From: Sphingomonas glacialis | Lineage (GTDB): Bacteria > Pseudomonadota > Alphaproteobacteria > Sphingomonadales > Sphingomonadaceae | NCBI RefSeq assembly: GCF_006439055.1 | Contig: NZ_RCZC01000007.1 | Location: forward strand, 160,503 to 224,502 | DNA length: 64,000 bases | Direction of reading: 5' to 3' | In this document: positions 52,142 through 61,016 of the stretch, piece after piece | Position numbering within the stretch: position 1 is the first letter of the stretch | Layout: every line of letters begins with the position of its first letter | The notes under the pieces: generated by a model | The model's input: only the letters and a program-made list of their open reading frames with translations | The model's database searches: none | Told to the model about the DNA's origin: nothing | Translations under genes and position numbers: made by a program

Positions 52142-53424
52142 AGCGCGCCGAGCGGGAAGAAGCCGAGCCGCTTGCGCGCGACCAGCGTCGCGCCGATCGC
52201 ATTGAACACCATCGTCCCCGAGACCGCCAGCGCCGCGCCGTCCGCGCCCATCTGCGGCGTGAACACCGTACAGCCGACGACCAGCACGCTGAAGGCACCG
52301 AGGTTGAGACGGAACAGCGCGCGCGCGTAGCCGGTCATGCCGAGCAGCTCGGGCGTGGTCGTGGTCAGCGTCACCGCCAATTGCCCGACGAGCAGGATCC
52401 GCAGCGTCGAATCCGCCGCGGCATAGCTCGTCCCGAACAGTTGCAGGATCCGCACCGCCTCGATGCTCACGACCAGGATCGGGATGATGGCGAGGGTCAG
52501 CGCGAAGCCCAACGCCTTGGCCGCCTCGCGCTGCAGGCCGAGCTTGTCGTCGAGCGCGTAGAGCCGCGCGAACCGCGGCGAGACCATCGACGAGACGCTG
52601 CTGACGAACATGTAGATGACGAGCACGACGCGCCACGCAATCGCATAGAGCCCCGCCTCGGCCGTCGGCGCGAAGACGCCGAGCGCGAAGGTCGGCGCGG
52701 CGCTGATCAGCAGTTGCACGAACTCCGCGCTGAACAGCGACGCGCCGATCCCGAACAGCGGGGCAGGGGCCACCCGCGGCGCATCGGCCACAGCCCGCGG
52801 CATCGCTGCGTACAGCATGCCGCATCCGATCACCGTCGCCCCGACCATGCCGAACGCAATCGCGAGCAAGGCGTTGGCGGCGTTCATCGGGATCAGCAGC
52901 ACCGTCAGGCAGAAGAGTGCGGGCCACAGCCAGGTATAGACGATCTGGCTGAGCGTGACCTTGTGCAGCCCGGCCAACGCCCCCGCCGCGACGCTGGACA
53001 TGTTGAGCGGGATAATCGTGAGCGCGCCGACCAGGAACAGGGCGGTCAGATCGGGCTTGCGCAGGATTAGGGTCGCCAATGGCCATGCGAGCGCGAGCGC
53101 GACCAGCGTCAGCCCGAGCGACATCGCGCCGACCAGCCGGAAGGCGCGGAACATCGCAGAGCGCGCCGCGTGGACGTCGCCCACCGCCAGCACGCGCGCC
53201 ATTTCGCGCGTCAGCGCGCGGTCGACGCCCATCCGTCCGAGCCCGCCTGCGATCGTCATCACGCCGTACACGATGTAGAACGCACCGACCTCTGCCAGCG
53301 GCAGACGGAGCGCGATCAGCAAATGCATGCCATAGCGACACGGCAAATCGATCAGCCGCGTCGCGACCGTGACGAGCGCCCCGCCGTGTTGCGCGCGCAG
53401 CCGCGCGAGACTTTCAGGACGCAT
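52072..53424 (-). CDS. Polysaccharide flippase (Wzx/MATE-like oligosaccharide flippase)
   Basis: 450 residues with about twelve hydrophobic segments spread along the protein and the polysaccharide-biosynthesis 'GLGRMGVDRALTREMARVLAVGD' start typical of Wzx/RfbX. 'LAGLHKVTLSQIVY' and 'LFGTSYAAADSTLRILLVGQL' are familiar blocks of the family. It moves the lipid-linked repeat unit across the inner membrane. Its start overlaps the GH44 gene stop by 11 bp, and its 3' end overlaps the convergent SDR gene by 70 bp. Confidence 0.9.
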   Translation of the reverse strand: MRPESLARLRAQHGGALVTVATRLIDLPCRYGMHLLIALRLPLAEVGAFYIVYGVMTIAGGLGRMGVDRALTREMARVLAVGDVHAARSAMFRAFRLVGAMSLGLTLVALALAWPLATLILRKPDLTALFLVGALTIIPLNMSSVAAGALAGLHKVTLSQIVYTWLWPALFCLTVLLIPMNAANALLAIAFGMVGATVIGCGMLYAAMPRAVADAPRVAPAPLFGIGASLFSAEFVQLLISAAPTFALGVFAPTAEAGLYAIAWRVVLVIYMFVSSVSSMVSPRFARLYALDDKLGLQREAAKALGFALTLAIIPILVVSIEAVRILQLFGTSYAAADSTLRILLVGQLAVTLTTTTPELLGMTGYARALFRLNLGAFSVLVVGCTVFTPQMGADGAALAVSGTMVFNAIGATLVARKRLGFFPLGALYASLRGRSQAAASASPTASGVH

Positions 53425-55033
53425 CGGGACGGACCTCGAACAGGGTTACGCTTTGTGGGGGCAAGGTGGCAGCGATCGCCGCGTCGCGGTAGCGCGTCGG
53501 GGGCAGCTGGATCAGTCGCCCGTCTGCGACGCGCGCGCCGGTGATGCTCCCCGCGCGCGCGAAATGCGCGAGCGAGATCCGGACCGGCGCCGGATGGTTG
53601 GCGCGCTTGTTGATCGCGACGACGGTGAGCACCCCGTCCTTCGCGCGCACCGCGGCAAAGGCGGCGACGGTGTCGGGATCGGGCGCCTGCGCTGCCACGC
53701 TGGTCTCGCCGAAGCCGGCCTGTGTGCCGTGCGGATTGCGGAACAGCTTCATCGCGAGATAGATCGGCGTGCCGCGGGCCGGCGCCATCCAGCGGGCCGC
53801 CATGTAGACGCCCTCGCGCCCGAAGATGCCGAGGATGTCGGCTTGGGCGGTGGCGCCGTTCATGTGGCCGTCGGCACCCCAGCTATATTCGGTGATCGCC
53901 AGGGGGGTGCCGGGATAATAGCATTTCGCGCTCCAGTCGCGCAGGCGCGGGATCAGCGCGACACGGTCGGCGATCCAGCTTTCATCGGTATAGGCGCGGT
54001 CCCACAAGGCGCGGGTCGAGCGGTTGCGCCGCGCCTGCATCGCCGGGGACACATCGTCCTGGCCCTCATGGAATTCGCCGCCCTGCGGGTAATAGTGCAC
54101 GCTGAGGATATCGATCGGGTGCCCGGCGCGCTTCCACTGCGTCAGCAGCCACGGCAGCAGGTCCATCCCGCCGGTCTGGTCGCGGCGGTCGGGCAAGTCG
54201 CGATAGCCGTGCGCCTCGCCCGCCTGCTGGTCGAAGCCGCTGTAGCGATAGCCGTTCCAGCCCCATTCCTCGGGTGCGAGCACCTTTGCCGACGGATCGG
54301 CCACCTTGACCATTCGTGCATAGGCGATCGTCGCCTGTGCGATCTCGCGCGCGTGGAGGCCGACCGGATGCACGTCGCGGTGGATGTCGTGCCAACGGCT
54401 CGGTTCGTTGTCGAGCGCGTAGAAGGGGACGCCGCCTTGCGCCGCTTCTCCCCATTTCGCGACGAGGCTGCGGATCCACGCCTGCTGGTTGGCCGGGGCA
54501 TCGGGCTGGGCTGCATCGTGCGGATCGTTGCCGACGATCGGTCGGCCCGCGGGGGTGTTACCATTGCCGGCGTCGGGCAAGCCATCGCTGTCGCGCGCTT
54601 CCTGCGCGCCATATTTCGAGATCGCAAAGCTCGCCTGCTTGCCGCCGCCGGGCGCCAGCTTCGCGACCCAACCGATCATCGGCACGGTAACGATCGGCGC
54701 GGCGCCGCCCGCGCGCGTCTGCGCGATGAAGCGCGTGCCATATTGTGCGGGCTCGCCCGGGGTGACGGGCATGCTCTCGAAATACCAGTCGCGCCCGGCG
54801 TTGCGCGCCTCGCTGCGCCAATCGTAGAGCGAGGCGCTGTTGCCGCCCGAGCGGTTGGCGGCAAGGCCGAGATCGGCGATCGTCGCTGTATCGGCAAAGC
54901 TCGCGCCGTAGATGAGCGGGCTGATCGGATGGCGGTCCGCCGCAGCGTCGATCGCGATCACGGCGGGGCCGTCGGGTACGGACGGCGCGAACGATGCGAG
55001 CAGGGGCGCTGCCACGAAGAGCCAAAGCCGCAT
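53414..55033 (-). CDS. GH44 family endoglucanase-like glycosidase, exported
   Basis: 539 residues from ATG 55033 (MRLWLFVAAPLLASFAP), a signal peptide. 'HPISPLIYGASFA', 'RSGGNSASLYDWRSEARNAGRDWYFESMP', the acid/base Glu in 'ALDNEPSRWHD' (about 210), 'DILSVHYYPQGGEF' and the nucleophile Glu in 'LAITEYSWGADGHMN' (about 380) define GH44 (endo-beta-1,4-glucanase/xyloglucanase). The C-terminal beta domain is present. Encoded between polymerase and flippase genes with overlapping ends, it probably cuts or edits the cell's own EPS, as BcsZ or AlgL do in their systems. It implies a beta-1,4-glucan-like backbone. Confidence 0.88.
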   Translation of the reverse strand: MRLWLFVAAPLLASFAPSVPDGPAVIAIDAAADRHPISPLIYGASFADTATIADLGLAANRSGGNSASLYDWRSEARNAGRDWYFESMPVTPGEPAQYGTRFIAQTRAGGAAPIVTVPMIGWVAKLAPGGGKQASFAISKYGAQEARDSDGLPDAGNGNTPAGRPIVGNDPHDAAQPDAPANQQAWIRSLVAKWGEAAQGGVPFYALDNEPSRWHDIHRDVHPVGLHAREIAQATIAYARMVKVADPSAKVLAPEEWGWNGYRYSGFDQQAGEAHGYRDLPDRRDQTGGMDLLPWLLTQWKRAGHPIDILSVHYYPQGGEFHEGQDDVSPAMQARRNRSTRALWDRAYTDESWIADRVALIPRLRDWSAKCYYPGTPLAITEYSWGADGHMNGATAQADILGIFGREGVYMAARWMAPARGTPIYLAMKLFRNPHGTQAGFGETSVAAQAPDPDTVAAFAAVRAKDGVLTVVAINKRANHPAPVRISLAHFARAGSITGARVADGRLIQLPPTRYRDAAIAATLPPQSVTLFEVRPDAS

Positions 55034-56316
55034 CACTGCGTCGCCAGCGGGGTTCGCGTCCGGTCGAGCGACAGGACATAGACCGCGATCGCCATGATGA
55101 TCGTCAGTTCGCCCGGCGCCATCGTCATCGGGAACATCTCGGATATCAGCATCGCATAGAGCAGATAATCCTGCAGCGCCGCGAGGAACGGGTCGTCGCG
55201 CAGCGCGCGCGCCTGCCGCACCAGTGCGAACCCGCGCGCCGGGATCGCCAGGATCAAGGCGGCGCCGACCAGGCCGAATTCGAACAGCACGCCCATCCAG
55301 GTGATGTCGGCGAGGAAGAAGAAGTGGTTGAAGTATGTCATCAACCCGGCGGGATCCATCGGGCTGATCGTGCCGACGCCGAACAGCCAGGCGAACGGAT
55401 TGGTGCCGAGAAAGTCGATCGCCTTGATCGTCGTCGTCATGCGCACGTCGAACGCGAAGCTGCGATCGGTGCTGAACACCGATGCGACATAGGGCACCGA
55501 GAACAAGGCGGCGATCCCGAACGGCATCAGCGCGACGAGCGCGATGCGCATCTTGGGGGTCGCCGCGACAAAGGCGTTGATCGCCGCCATCAGGACCAGC
55601 CCGAGCACGATCGAGCGCATCTTGACGAGCGCGAACACGATAGTGAAGCCGATCCCGGCGAGCAGCAGCCAGTGCGGCTTGAGAGCGGTGAGAAAGCGGC
55701 GGTAGCAATAGAAGATGCCGATCAGTCCGAAATACATCGGCATGCGGATGCGGTTGCCGCGGCTGTCGGCGCCGAGCAGCGGGGAATCGCCCGCGACATA
55801 ATGCTGCGAATAGGCCGATTGCGGCGCGAGCCGCCAGATCAGCAGCGTGACGATGAAGGTGAGGGCGGCGATGATAAGGAAGCTCGTCGCCAGCTCGCGC
55901 AGTGTCGGCCGCATCCAGCGCAGCAGGCCGAGGAACGAGAAGAAATACAGGATCGGCAGCAGCTTCACCTGCGCCGTCAGCCCGACGAAGAAGGTCTGCT
56001 GGAAGGTCATCGTCGCGATGAAGGTCGGCACCAGCAGCAGCCAGGCGAAGGTGACCAGCACCTGCCGCGCCCCGGCCGGACGCGGCCCCGCGAACAGCAG
56101 CAGCGCGAGCGGGAGCGAGGCGAGCGGCCACAGCTTCGACAGCGCCCACAGCGCCGGGACCGCCTTCACATAATGGAAGCTCTGCCCGAACAGCGGCAGC
56201 ACCAGCACCAGGATCGCGACATGCGTCCAGCGGTTGGCCATGGCCGAGGGTGTGGCCTCACGCGGCATCGGCGCCAGCGACGCGGTCTGCTCCGGAAAGG
56301 TCGATACGGGCGTCAC
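55033..56316 (-). CDS. O-antigen polymerase/ligase-like membrane protein (Wzy)
   Basis: 427 residues from GTG 56316, which overlaps the Wza-like stop by four bases (GTGA); an internal ATG at codon 17 is possible. Many hydrophobic segments, a long periplasmic loop with 'SAYSQHYVAGDSPLLGADSRGNRIRMPMY', and near the end 'YFNHFFFLADITWMGVLFEFGLVGAALI', the typical Wzy/WaaL O-antigen-ligase family arrangement. It polymerises repeat units in the periplasm. Its stop overlaps the GH44 start by one base. Confidence 0.85.
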   Translation of the reverse strand: MTPVSTFPEQTASLAPMPREATPSAMANRWTHVAILVLVLPLFGQSFHYVKAVPALWALSKLWPLASLPLALLLFAGPRPAGARQVLVTFAWLLLVPTFIATMTFQQTFFVGLTAQVKLLPILYFFSFLGLLRWMRPTLRELATSFLIIAALTFIVTLLIWRLAPQSAYSQHYVAGDSPLLGADSRGNRIRMPMYFGLIGIFYCYRRFLTALKPHWLLLAGIGFTIVFALVKMRSIVLGLVLMAAINAFVAATPKMRIALVALMPFGIAALFSVPYVASVFSTDRSFAFDVRMTTTIKAIDFLGTNPFAWLFGVGTISPMDPAGLMTYFNHFFFLADITWMGVLFEFGLVGAALILAIPARGFALVRQARALRDDPFLAALQDYLLYAMLISEMFPMTMAPGELTIIMAIAVYVLSLDRTRTPLATQ

Positions 56317-57086
56317 CTGCTGGTGACGGCGCCGACCGCGGCATTGCCCAGATTGTAGTTCAGGCCGCGGCTGAACGGCAGGACCTTGTTGATATATTGA
56401 TCGACCCACAGATCGACTTCGGCGATCGAGGATTTGGGCACGAAGACGATGTCCTGCGAGCGCAAGCCGGCGTCGCTCGGCGGGCCGTGCTTCAGATAGG
56501 CGCGCAAATCGACATAGTGCATTTGCGGCGTGCCCTCGGGCCCGCGCCGGATGACGACGATGCGCTTCGACTTGGCGGTATCGAGCAACCCGCCGGCGGT
56601 GATGATCGCGCGGAAGGCATCCATCCCGCCGGTCAGCCGCACCGCGCCTGGCGTCTTCACTTCGCCGCCGACGAAGACGCTGGCGCCATATTGCGTGATG
56701 GTCAGCGAAGGCTTGGCATTCTCGACGATCCCGTCGCGCCGCAACGTCGTCGCGATCGTCTCGGTCGCTTGCGATACCGTCATGTTGGCGATCGCGATCG
56801 TGCCGACTTGCGGCAACGTGAAGCGGCCGTCCGGCCCGACCGGCCCGGCATGATCGAGCTCGCCGTTATAGGGGAATTTGACCGACAGTTCGTCGCCGGG
56901 CCCGAGGCGATATTCGGGTTCGAGCTGGCTTGTCGCCATGTCGGCCCCAACAGCCTGCGCGCCTGCGACGCCCGGCAGGCCGATGCAGCACAGCGCCGCC
57001 ACCAACGCCACGGCGCGCGCGCGTGCGCCGCGCGGAGATGCGACGAAAAGAGGGGAGCCGCTCACGATCGATCCTTCCATGAACAT
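56313..57086 (-). CDS. Polysaccharide export protein (Wza-like)
   Basis: 257 residues, start at 57086 or the Met two codons later; a signal peptide ends near 'GVAGAQA'. 'EYRLGPGDELSVKFPYNGEL' begins the Poly_export (PES) domain, followed by 'VGPDGRFTLPQVGTIAIANMTVSQATETI' and a SLBB domain with 'VFVGGEVKTPGAVRLTGGMDAFRAIITAGG'. No lipobox Cys is seen at the signal cleavage, unlike Wza, and the protein is short. It is likely the outer-membrane/periplasmic channel component for EPS export, paired with the Wzz/Wzc-like protein encoded divergently. Confidence 0.9.
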   Translation of the reverse strand: MFMEGSIVSGSPLFVASPRGARARAVALVAALCCIGLPGVAGAQAVGADMATSQLEPEYRLGPGDELSVKFPYNGELDHAGPVGPDGRFTLPQVGTIAIANMTVSQATETIATTLRRDGIVENAKPSLTITQYGASVFVGGEVKTPGAVRLTGGMDAFRAIITAGGLLDTAKSKRIVVIRRGPEGTPQMHYVDLRAYLKHGPPSDAGLRSQDIVFVPKSSIAEVDLWVDQYINKVLPFSRGLNYNLGNAAVGAVTSR

Positions 57087-57202
57087 GGCGATACTTGCAG
57101 CCCCGGCTTACCGGGGAAGGCTTAACGGAAAAATAATCGCGTTGGCCGATAGAGGGGCCGCAGCTTTACTGCAGTGCGCCAACTATACCGAGCAACTGAC
57201 GA

Positions 57203-59413
57203 ATGCAGGATTTCATGACATCCGCGCGGCTGGCGGCGCGACAGCAGGAGCTGCAGGCGGAGCGGACCGGCAATGCTGGCGGGATGGCACTGCGCGACTT
57301 GCTCAACAGCGTGTTCTACCACAAGCGCGCGGTCGGCATTGTGGCCGGCGTGGTGCTCCTGCTCGGCGTGCTCGCGGCGATCGTGCTGCCGCCAAGCTAC
57401 CGCGCCGAGGCGCAATTGCTGCCGCTCAGTGCCGGCGTGTACGACATGCAGACCGCCAATGGCGGGCCGTTGCCGAGCCAGGTGCTCGATCCCGCCGCGG
57501 TCGCCAATGTCGAGATGCAGCTGCTCACCAGCCTCGAAATTCACCGCGCGGTCGTGCGCAAGCAGCTCGGCCCGCAAGCGAGCGCGGCCGACGTCGATAC
57601 AGCGCTCAACCGTTTCGATTCGCATCTCCACGTCACCAAGGTTCCCGACGCGAACGTCATCGAGCTGAGCTATACCGCGGGCGACCCGAAGGTCGCGGCG
57701 GACGCGCTGCGCGCGCTGCTTTCCGAATATTTCCGGAGTCGTGCCAACGTCCTCACCTCGGGCCGGGTCGGCTATCTCGTCGGGCAACGCGACAAAGTGA
57801 AAGCGCAACTCGACGCCGCCAACGCGCAGATCGCGACCTATCAGCAGGAGAATGACGTCGTCGATGTCGCCGCGCAGATCGCCGGCGCGGTCACGCTCGA
57901 CGACACGTTGCGGCAGCGCAAGCTCGAAACCGACGCCGCGATCGCCGATGGCCGCCAGAGCCTCGCCGCGCTGCAGTCGAGCGTGCGCAGCGTGGCGCCG
58001 CAGGTCGAACTGTACAGCGATAATACCGAGGCGGCGCGCGCGATCGGCGAGATGCAGGCGTCGATCATCACGCTGCAAAGCAAGCGCGCCGATCTTGCCT
58101 CGCGCTACATGAAGGACGCGCCGATCGTGGTGCAGGTCGACAAGCAGATCGCCGGACTGCAGGCGTCGATCACGCGCCAGAAGGCGACGCTGGCGATCAC
58201 GCGACGCACCGGGCGCAACCAGTTCTTCGACACCGCGCAGGACCGGATCGCGCAGGCGCGCGCCGCGGTGGCGGGGGCGGGGGCACGACGCAGCACGCTC
58301 GACGGGCAATTGGCCTCGTCGAACGCGCGGCTCAAGAGTCTCGTCGCGATCGCCGATACCGTCGGACGCTTGCGCCTGCAGCGCGATGTGCTCGCCGACA
58401 CCTTCAAGACCTTGTCGACCCAGGTCGAGCAAGCACGCGTGCAGCTCAACCAGGCGAGCGGCGAAGGTGGCGCCAACGTCCGCGTGATCGAGGCGCCGAC
58501 CGAACCGAGCAAGCGCAGCAACCCGCCGTTGCTGCTGATTGCAGGCGCGCTGGTCGCGGCGATCCTGCTCGCCGGCGTGACGCTGCTGGTGGTGACGAGC
58601 ATGCGCGACACCTTCCTCACGCCACCCGAGGTCGAGCGTGCGCTCGATCTGCCGGTGTTGAGCGCCCCGCTCGGCACGCTTGCGCCGGGCGTGGCTCAGC
58701 GCGAATATCGGAAACTGATCGCGGCGGTCGATGCGGCGGGCGGGGGTGGGAGCCGGACGATCCTGTTGCTCGCGCCGCATTCGCGGATGAGTTTGCAGAA
58801 CGCCGCGCTCGGCCTTGGCGAGGCGCTCAACCATCGCGCACCCGGCCAGGTCGTGCTCGTGCGCTTTGCCGAAGACGTGCCGGTACTGGCGGACGGCGCG
58901 GAGCTGGAGATCGAGGTCTATAAGGGCATCGCCACCGCCGTGATCGGCATCGGCCGCGATGTCAGCCCCCGCCTGGACGGTGGCGCGCTGGCCGACCTCA
59001 AGGCACGATATGCCTATGTCGTCGTCACCGCGCCGCCGACGACGCTGTCGTTCGAGGGCATCGAGCTGTCGCATACGGCGGATCACGTGTTGCTGGTGCT
59101 CGAGGCGGAGGCGACGCGGCGCCCGGTCGCGAAGGATCTGCTGTCGCAGGTGCTCGATGCCGGCGGTCCGGTTATCGGCGCGGTTCTGCTCGGGCGCCGT
59201 CACTATATTCCGCAGTGGCTGTACGGCTTGCTGCTCGAACGCGGATCGCTCGGCAAACGCCCGTCTGCGGCCGAGGATCTGGCGGCGCGCACCCGGCGCC
59301 CTTTCGACGTACCGGCCTCGGAAGGTCCCCGGGAACCCGCCACCACCCTTTATGGGCGGTTCCTGCAGCGGCTCCAATTGGGAGCAGCCGTTCGCGGGTT
59401 GCGCGCGGAATGA
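57203..59413 (+). CDS. Wzz/Wzc-like chain-length protein with degenerate tyrosine-kinase domain
   Basis: 736 residues. Membrane helix 1 (about 43-63), a long periplasmic coiled-coil region (about 200-420, many Gln/Ala heptads), membrane helix 2 (about 443-465), then a cytoplasmic BY-kinase-like domain. Where Wzc-type kinases have the Walker A G-x-x-x-G-K-S/T, this one reads 'LAPHSRMSLQNAALGLGEAL' near 520. The Walker A' 'YDYVIIDTPP' equivalent is 'YAYVVVTAPPTT' near 602, without the acidic residue. No Tyr cluster at the C-terminus. It should set chain length and contact the exporter, but is probably not an active kinase. Confidence 0.88.
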   Translation: MQDFMTSARLAARQQELQAERTGNAGGMALRDLLNSVFYHKRAVGIVAGVVLLLGVLAAIVLPPSYRAEAQLLPLSAGVYDMQTANGGPLPSQVLDPAAVANVEMQLLTSLEIHRAVVRKQLGPQASAADVDTALNRFDSHLHVTKVPDANVIELSYTAGDPKVAADALRALLSEYFRSRANVLTSGRVGYLVGQRDKVKAQLDAANAQIATYQQENDVVDVAAQIAGAVTLDDTLRQRKLETDAAIADGRQSLAALQSSVRSVAPQVELYSDNTEAARAIGEMQASIITLQSKRADLASRYMKDAPIVVQVDKQIAGLQASITRQKATLAITRRTGRNQFFDTAQDRIAQARAAVAGAGARRSTLDGQLASSNARLKSLVAIADTVGRLRLQRDVLADTFKTLSTQVEQARVQLNQASGEGGANVRVIEAPTEPSKRSNPPLLLIAGALVAAILLAGVTLLVVTSMRDTFLTPPEVERALDLPVLSAPLGTLAPGVAQREYRKLIAAVDAAGGGGSRTILLLAPHSRMSLQNAALGLGEALNHRAPGQVVLVRFAEDVPVLADGAELEIEVYKGIATAVIGIGRDVSPRLDGGALADLKARYAYVVVTAPPTTLSFEGIELSHTADHVLLVLEAEATRRPVAKDLLSQVLDAGGPVIGAVLLGRRHYIPQWLYGLLLERGSLGKRPSAAEDLAARTRRPFDVPASEGPREPATTLYGRFLQRLQLGAAVRGLRAE

Positions 59414-59461
59414 CCGAGACTTAGCGCTAACGGGAGTCGCTGTCGGACGTGGTGGCCGAGC

Positions 59462-59860
59462 TCAGTCGCCGCCAGCGGCATATTCGGCGTCGCTGACCTG
59501 CTCCAGCCAATCGACCACCTTGCCATCCTGCGCTTCGGCGATCGCGATATGGCTCATCGCGCTGCGCGGCGCGGCACCATGCCAATGCCGCTCGCCCGGC
59601 TCGAAGAACACGATGTCGCCGGGCCGCACCTGCTCGACAGCGCCACCCTGGCGCTGCACGAGGCCCAATCCCGTCGTGACGATGATCGTCTGACCGAGCG
59701 GATGCGTGTGCCACGCGGTCCGCGCGCCCGGCTCGAACGTGACCGTCGCACCACTCAGCGCACCGCTGCCCTTGAACGGCGCATCGATGCGCACCCGGCC
59801 GGTGAAATACTCGGCCGAGCCAGGGGCCGAGGCGATGTCGCCGCTACGCGTGATCTGCAT
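59462..59860 (-). CDS. Cupin-domain protein
   Basis: 132 residues, single cupin barrel with metal ligands in 'RTAWHTHPLGQTIIVTTG' (H-x-H, with Gln at the next site) and 'FEPGERHWHGA' (His). The set resembles small cupins near carboxymuconolactone-decarboxylase-like and (R)-mandelonitrile-lyase-like families. It lies 61 bp downstream of the aldo/keto reductase on the same strand, and such cupin/AKR/LysR trios are common. Likely handles a small carbonyl compound; function not proven. Confidence 0.85.
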   Translation of the reverse strand: MQITRSGDIASAPGSAEYFTGRVRIDAPFKGSGALSGATVTFEPGARTAWHTHPLGQTIIVTTGLGLVQRQGGAVEQVRPGDIVFFEPGERHWHGAAPRSAMSHIAIAEAQDGKVVDWLEQVSDAEYAAGGD

Positions 59861-59921
59861 GATGGGGAGTTCCAGAATTCGAAAGGGTAGGGGACGGGGC
59901 GACTCGCGTCACCGGTTACCA

Positions 59922-60905
59922 TTACCGCCCTTGGCGGTCGCGGATCGCCGCCGGGTAGCGCTCGCCGATCAGGGCGATCGGCGAAAGCGCAGCGTCGATC
60001 TCGCGCAGATCCGCTGCGGAGAGGGTAACGCTCGCGCCGCCGATATTCTCCTCGAGGCGGTGCAGCTTCGTCGTGCCGGGGATCGGAACTATCCACGGCT
60101 TCTGCGCAAGCAACCAGGCGAGCGCGATTTGCGCGTTGGTGACACGGTGCTTCGCCGCGAGCTCGCTGACGCGATCGACCAGCGCCATGTTGGCCGCGCG
60201 GTTCTCGGCCTCGAAACGCGGGACGACGGCGCGAAAGTCGCCATCCCCGAAGGGCGTCGTGGCGTCGATCTTGCCCGTCAGGAAGCCCTTGCCGAGCGGG
60301 CTGAACGGCACGAAGCCGATGCCCAGTTCCTCGAGCAGCGGTAGGATCTCCTTCTCGGGCTCGCGCCAGAACAGCGAATATTCGCTCTGCAGCGCGGCGA
60401 CCGGCTGCACGGCATGCGCCGCGCGGATCGACTGGACGCCAGCCTCGGACATGCCGAAATGCCGCACCTTGCCGGCCTCGATCAGCTCTTTCACCGCCCC
60501 CGCCACATCCGCCATCGGGACATTGGGATCGACGCGATGCTGGTACAGCAGGTCGATGCGATCGGTGCGGAGGCGCTTCAGCGCCGCCTCGGTCACCGCG
60601 CGAATGGTGTCCGGGCGGCTGTCGACGCCCTTCATCGCATCGCCGTCGAGGAAACCGAATTTGGTAGCGATCACGACTTCGTCGCGGAAGCCGGCGACGG
60701 CTTCGCCGACAAGCTCTTCATTGGCACCCAGGGCATAGGCCTCGGCCGTGTCGAAGAAGGTGATGCCGCGGTCGAACGCGCCACGGATCAGCGCGAGGCC
60801 GGTCGCCGTATCGGTGGCAGGCCCGTAGCCAAAGCTCAGGCCCATGCAGCCCAGTCCGAGCGCTGAGACCTCGAGGCCACTTTTTCCAAGGATACGCTTT
60901 TCCAT
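59922..60905 (-). CDS. Aldo/keto reductase
   Basis: 327 residues. Catalytic tetrad visible: Asp in 'FFDTAEAY', Tyr in the same segment, Lys in 'VIATKFGF', His in 'LLYQHRVDP'. 'LGLGCMGLSFGYG' and 'AFVPFSPLGKGFLTGKI'-type blocks and 'IVPIPGTTKLHRLEENIGGA' mark the AKR NADPH-binding barrel (YakC/AKR13-like). It reduces aldehydes or ketones in the cytoplasm. It is divergent from the LysR gene at 61017 and leads a two-gene operon with the cupin. Confidence 0.93.
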   Translation of the reverse strand: MEKRILGKSGLEVSALGLGCMGLSFGYGPATDTATGLALIRGAFDRGITFFDTAEAYALGANEELVGEAVAGFRDEVVIATKFGFLDGDAMKGVDSRPDTIRAVTEAALKRLRTDRIDLLYQHRVDPNVPMADVAGAVKELIEAGKVRHFGMSEAGVQSIRAAHAVQPVAALQSEYSLFWREPEKEILPLLEELGIGFVPFSPLGKGFLTGKIDATTPFGDGDFRAVVPRFEAENRAANMALVDRVSELAAKHRVTNAQIALAWLLAQKPWIVPIPGTTKLHRLEENIGGASVTLSAADLREIDAALSPIALIGERYPAAIRDRQGR

Positions 60906-61016
60906 CGTCCGTCTCTTTCTGCAGCAGCTCTGGCTTTCGATGGAGCCTAGATACGGGCTGCAGACTTTTCCGATTAGCCGCTATATCTGGCATGAGGTCA
61001 TACTTTAGGATCATGA

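Noticed and set aside
59421..59430. TTAGCGCTAA palindrome after the Wzz/Wzc-like gene
   Set aside because: Ten bases only, no loop or T-run, so neither a terminator nor an operator call is justified.
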